Shown piece after piece: positions 52,215 to 55,320 of a stretch of 55,320 nt of DNA; position 1 is the stretch's first letter, and the number at the start of each line of letters is the position of its first letter. This stretch comes from Candidatus Poribacteria bacterium (GTDB lineage: Bacteria; Poribacteria; WGA-4E; WGA-3G): positions 1 to 55,320 of the forward strand of contig JAJDTJ010000083.1 in the NCBI GenBank assembly GCA_022827225.1, read 5' to 3'. Below the pieces are notes generated by a model that was not told the origin of the DNA, did no database searches, and worked only from the letters and a program-made list of their open reading frames with translations. The position numbers and the translations under genes were made by a program.

Positions 52215-54065
52215 ATGTTCTTAGAAAAAATTAATACCCCAGCTGATCTTAAAAAGCTTGAAACAGATGAACTTAAAGCACTCGCGCAAGAGATGCGCGA
52301 CTATCTACTAACAGTCCTTTCAGAGCATGCAGGGCATTTCGCACCGAACTTCGGCACCGTCGAATTGGCGATCGCTTTGCATACGGTCTTTGATACACCA
52401 CGCGATAAAGTCATCTGGGACATCGGACATCAGGCGTATCCACATAAACTGCTGACCGGTAGGAGAGACGAGTTTCCAACGCTCAGACAGAGCGGCGGCA
52501 TCAGCGGATTTCTCAGCAGAGCCGAGAGTGAATATGATGTTTTCGGGGCAGGGCATTCCAGCACCTCTATTGCCGCAGCGTTAGGTATCGCCACCGCGCG
52601 AGACCTAAGGAATGAAACTTACAAAGTCGTCGCTGTTATCGGGGACGGCGGGTTAACAGGCGGTATGGCTTTTGAAGCCTTGAACGCCGCAGGCGACTTC
52701 AAAAACGATATGGTCGTCATTCTCAACGATAACAACATGTCTATTTCGGCGACTGTCGGTGCCTTTTCAAAACATTTTCACAAACTCACAAGTTCACCAC
52801 AGTATAACTTCCTCCGCTCCGGGGTCAAAGAGTTGCTGAACTTAATGCCAGCGGATGCAACGCAGATTGCACGCAAAATTGAGGCTTCATTGAAACTCGG
52901 TACCCTTTTTGAGGAATTCGGGTTCCGATACTTCGGTCCACTTGACGGAAACGATTTAGAGGCACTCATCCCCGTGCTAACAGGGATCCGCAACCTCACC
53001 GGTCCTATCCTGCTCCACGTCGTAACCGAAAAAGGACGCGGCTACGCACCAGCAGAAGCCGACCCAATCGGGTTCTATAGCGTCAGCGGGCCCTTCAACC
53101 TCAAGACAGGTAAAACATTGAAACCGAAACCGCCGACACCGACCTACACGGAAGTATTCAGTCGAACGCTCATCGAACTGGCGAAACGCGACGCACGCGT
53201 CATCGGTGTAACCGCAGCAATGCCAGGCGGGACCGGATTGGATAAGTTCGGCGACGCGTTCCCAAGCCGATGCTTCGACCTCGGATTGGCGGAGCAGTGC
53301 GCCGTCACGTTTTCCGCAGGCCTCGCAGCACAAGGAATGCGTCCTGTTACCGCTATCTATTCCACCTTCCTACAGCGAAGCTACGATCAGGTACTACACG
53401 ACGTCTGCATCCAAAAACTACCTGTCATCTTCGCATTGGACAGAGCTGGACTTGTCGGCGCAGACGGACCAACGCACCACGGGGTCTTTGATCTGGCATA
53501 CCTCCGTTCGATCCCGAACATGGTCGTGATGGCACCGAAGGATGAAAACGAATTGCAATCTATGATCAAGACCGCACTCGTGTATGAAGACGGACCCATT
53601 GCATTCCGCTATCCACGCGGTACAGGGGTCGGGGTAAAAATCGAACCGGAACCGAGAGCCTTGCCTATCGGAAAAAGCGAAATCCTCAGAGAGGGGGATG
53701 ATGTACTTGTCATCGCTATCGGCAACCGCGTCTATCCAGCACTCGAAGCAGCACAGACGTTAAACGATACCGGAATTGCCGCAACAGTTGTCAACGCGCG
53801 ATTCGTAAAACCGTTAGACATTGCAACAATTCTGCCACTCGCAGAACGGATCGGTAAAGTTATTACCATCGAAGACGGTGTGCTCATGGGCGGTTTCGGG
53901 AGCGCCGTTTTGGAGGCACTCGCAGCAGCACAAATCACAGACCTTCAGGTTACGAATCTCGGTATCCCTGACGAATTCATCGAGCATGGTGATCTACAAT
54001 ATCTCTATATGCTCTGCCAGTGTGATGCTGCTGCTGTTATCCGCGCGGCAGAGAAAATGCTCTAA
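52215..54065 (+). CDS. dxs: 1-deoxy-D-xylulose-5-phosphate synthase
   Basis: The product is 616 aa, normal for the enzyme. GHSSTSIAAALG, the thiamine diphosphate motif GDGGLTGGMAFEALN...ILNDNNMSIS (about 141-175) and the pyrimidine/C-terminal region ALDRAGLVGADGPTHHGVFDLAYLR are all intact. It condenses pyruvate with glyceraldehyde-3-phosphate, the first step of the MEP isoprenoid pathway, and also feeds thiamine and pyridoxal synthesis. tlyA follows after 23 bases and is likely co-transcribed, a frequent bacterial gene pair. Confidence 0.96.
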   Translation: MFLEKINTPADLKKLETDELKALAQEMRDYLLTVLSEHAGHFAPNFGTVELAIALHTVFDTPRDKVIWDIGHQAYPHKLLTGRRDEFPTLRQSGGISGFLSRAESEYDVFGAGHSSTSIAAALGIATARDLRNETYKVVAVIGDGGLTGGMAFEALNAAGDFKNDMVVILNDNNMSISATVGAFSKHFHKLTSSPQYNFLRSGVKELLNLMPADATQIARKIEASLKLGTLFEEFGFRYFGPLDGNDLEALIPVLTGIRNLTGPILLHVVTEKGRGYAPAEADPIGFYSVSGPFNLKTGKTLKPKPPTPTYTEVFSRTLIELAKRDARVIGVTAAMPGGTGLDKFGDAFPSRCFDLGLAEQCAVTFSAGLAAQGMRPVTAIYSTFLQRSYDQVLHDVCIQKLPVIFALDRAGLVGADGPTHHGVFDLAYLRSIPNMVVMAPKDENELQSMIKTALVYEDGPIAFRYPRGTGVGVKIEPEPRALPIGKSEILREGDDVLVIAIGNRVYPALEAAQTLNDTGIAATVVNARFVKPLDIATILPLAERIGKVITIEDGVLMGGFGSAVLEALAAAQITDLQVTNLGIPDEFIEHGDLQYLYMLCQCDAAAVIRAAEKML

Positions 54066-54088
54066 TAGCATCAAAGGGTTAGCCCGCT

Positions 54089-55105
54089 ATGCAACGGATA
54101 GACACTTTTCTCGTAGAACACAATCTAGCTGAAAGCCGCGAACAGGCGAAACGCCTCATCCTCGCAGGGGCAGTGACCGTTAACGGAAACGCCGACATTA
54201 AACCGGGACAGCGGATTCCAGCCGAGGCAGAGGTTGTCGTTCAAGAACGCCAAAAATATGTCAGCCGTGGCGGGTTCAAGTTGGAGAAAGCGTTAAACAC
54301 CTTCAATCTGGGTGTGCGAAATCGGGTCGCACTCGACGTAGGCGCATCTACCGGCGGATTCACAGATTGTCTTCTACAACACGGGGCAAAATTCGTCTAT
54401 GCCGTTGATGTCGGGTACGGGCAACTTGCATGGAAACTCCGGACGCACCCGCAGGTCGAGTCGATCGAAAAAATGAACATCCGACACTTAACGCCGACAC
54501 TTTTAAGTCGAGGCGAGGTTACCTCGCAGAAATCCGCAGAAATACCCAAGCAAAAACCATCAAGCAAAAACCCACTACACGACAGCGAAGATTTTATCAC
54601 CATCGCTGTGATTGATGTCTCCTTTATCTCTCTGAGGACAGTGCTACCGAGTGTCATCGAAATCTTGATACAACAAAATAGCCGTCAACCGTCAGCCATC
54701 AGCTATCAGCGAGAAGACTCTGGTTTAACAAACAACCTTTTAACTGACGGTTTCCGACAGCCGATAGTCAATAGCCATTATGATATTATCGCATTGCTCA
54801 AACCACAATTTGAAGCCGGAAAAGCACACGTGAAAAAAGGTGGAATCGTCTCCGATAAACAGGTGCATATCGAAACAATAGACAACCTCTGCGCTTTCGT
54901 TACGGAGAAACTCGGGGCGACCGTCCGCGGGTTGACCTATTCACCGATCCATAAGGACATCGGCAATATCGAGTACCTACTTTGGTTGACCATCAATCCG
55001 AATCCGAGCAGAAGCAGATTGGAAAAGAGCGAGCAACCTAAGCAAACGACTGCCGAGATTGTCGCTGATGCTCACGAATCGTTTGGAAATAGCAGTCGGC
55101 AGTGA
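54089..55105 (+). CDS. tlyA: TlyA-family rRNA methyltransferase/hemolysin-like protein, with two in-frame repeat insertions
   Basis: The product is 338 aa, longer than the ~250-275 aa typical of TlyA. The N-terminal S4 RNA-binding domain (RIDTFLVEHNLAESREQAKRLILAGAVTVNG) is followed by KYVSRGGFKLEKAL and the AdoMet motif ALDVGASTGGFTDCLLQ (81-97). Two foreign blocks then interrupt the methyltransferase: residues about 139-168, derived from repeat family B, and about 194-230, derived from family A. The conserved pieces VIDVSFISLRTVLP and IIALLKPQFEAGKA flank them in frame. TlyA methylates ribose 2'-OH in 16S and 23S rRNA. The inserts fall in loops, so activity may survive. A short disordered tail follows residue ~305. 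Confidence 0.9.
   Translation: MQRIDTFLVEHNLAESREQAKRLILAGAVTVNGNADIKPGQRIPAEAEVVVQERQKYVSRGGFKLEKALNTFNLGVRNRVALDVGASTGGFTDCLLQHGAKFVYAVDVGYGQLAWKLRTHPQVESIEKMNIRHLTPTLLSRGEVTSQKSAEIPKQKPSSKNPLHDSEDFITIAVIDVSFISLRTVLPSVIEILIQQNSRQPSAISYQREDSGLTNNLLTDGFRQPIVNSHYDIIALLKPQFEAGKAHVKKGGIVSDKQVHIETIDNLCAFVTEKLGATVRGLTYSPIHKDIGNIEYLLWLTINPNPSRSRLEKSEQPKQTTAEIVADAHESFGNSSRQ
54509..54592 (-). repeat. Repeat family B, copy 3, inside tlyA
   Basis: The reverse strand reads TTTTTGCTTGGGTATTTCT (54538-54556), identical to 19 bases of copy 1 at 6255-6273, followed by GCGGATTTCTGCG as in copy 2. It is inserted in frame in tlyA and codes for about 28 hydrophilic residues with QKSAEIPKQKPSSKNP in its centre. 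Confidence 0.85.
54680..54778 (-). repeat. Repeat family A, copy 6, inside tlyA
   Basis: Bases 54744-54765 match copy 3 at 48844-48865 (reverse) at 21 of 22 positions. Ends GCCGTCAACCGTCAGCC and GACAGCCGATAGTCAATAGCC are the inverted-end motifs of the family. It codes in frame for about 35 residues (NSRQPSAISYQRED...). Confidence 0.85.
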
Positions 55106-55203
55106 TGAGTTTTCAGCACTCAGGACTCAGTGTTAACAGGTGTAAGGACACCATGAAACAGAAATGTGATTCATAAAAGCATCTTTTATAGTAAGCGTTA
55201 GAA
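55106..55203. repeat. Spacer with a partial family-A repeat
   Basis: GAGTTTTCAGCACTCAGGACTCAGTGTTAAC at 55107-55138 resembles one end of repeat family A. The rest up to the transposase stop codon is AT-rich with no gene. Confidence 0.55.
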
Positions 55204-55320
55204 TTAAAGATAAATGATTATGACTACATCAATAGTTCTAACAGCATAGTATACTCTGAGACGTTTTATATTCGAAAAGTAGTGTTCAATCTGGTTGTAA
55301 TCGGGTGAATAAGGTGGCAA
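55204..55320 (-). CDS. IS630-like transposase, C-terminal part, runs off right edge
   Basis: Reading inward from the edge the minus strand gives LPPYSPDYNQIEHYFSNIKR, then LRVYYAVRTIDVVIIIYL and a TAA at 55206-55204. LP-x-YSP-D-x-N-x-IE-x-x-[FW]-S-x-[IL]-K is the C-terminal DDE signature of IS630/Tc1-mariner transposases, with the catalytic Glu in QIEHY. Only 38 residues are visible; the gene body lies to the right of the window. Confidence 0.85.
   Translation of the reverse strand: MPPYSPDYNQIEHYFSNIKRLRVYYAVRTIDVVIIIYL

Overview
The window looks like a piece of a Candidatus Poribacteria (or closely related uncultured bacterial) genome. This is inferred from gene content, not from a marker gene: several secreted LamG-domain proteins, a Kelch protein, a CBM9/DUF5916 barrel, an M81 (MlrC-like) peptidase, sugar-isomerase-like TIM barrels, glycoside-hydrolase-like proteins, a TRAP permease, and many dispersed short palindromic repeats. 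GC content is moderate and most genes have clear ribosome binding sites. No rRNA, tRNA or CRISPR array was seen.

Layout. 1-1100: the start of a transposase gene leaving the left edge, then about 950 bp of decayed DNA with a 22-nt direct repeat and a broken copy of the hsdM 5' end. 1131-5243: an orphan HicB-like antitoxin, a type I DNA methyltransferase (hsdM) without hsdS or hsdR, and, starting at the next base, an unusual fusion of a GlmU-like nucleotidyltransferase with a DUF89 phosphatase. 5249-13734: EcfT, a trypsin-like/TPR lipoprotein, a fused TRAP permease, a TPR/membrane protein, a chorismate-lyase-family protein, DUF3500 and an O-methyltransferase. 13909-26458: an envelope and carbohydrate section with a CBM9/DUF5916 barrel, Kelch, three LamG proteins, a membrane-anchored PEP-synthase-like protein and two glycoside-hydrolase-like proteins. 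The Kelch and LamG proteins share a short C-terminal tail. 26551-31665 (minus strand): a LolA-like/YidD/TPR operon, a truncated MNT nucleotidyltransferase, three paralogous small membrane proteins, an outer-membrane barrel and a 125-bp MITE-like element.

31919-44288 reads as a defence island. It holds a type IIG/ISP-like restriction-modification protein whose nuclease lysine appears lost, an unrecognised 859-aa protein with a zinc ribbon and a D...ExK nuclease signature, a 1013-aa protein joining an Hsp90/sacsin-type ATPase, a sigma-70 region 1.2-2-like segment and a PD-(D/E)XK-like end, an interrupted conserved gene, and an AAA ATPase-nuclease fusion. The 859-aa and 1013-aa genes are neighbours on the same strand and are separated and bordered by three copies of one repeat family. 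They are the best candidate here for an undescribed system.

44371-55105: an M81 peptidase and core metabolic genes (MESH1-like HD hydrolase, sugar isomerase, selD, pyrE, ymdB, xseA, xseB, dxs, tlyA). selD contains an in-frame UGA at the active-site Cys/Sec position, so the host very likely makes selenoproteins. Most intergenic gaps here are filled by copies of one palindromic repeat family. Two different repeat families are also inserted in frame inside tlyA. The right edge carries the end of an IS630-like transposase gene. All calls rest on reading the sequence and remembered family features. No database search was possible.
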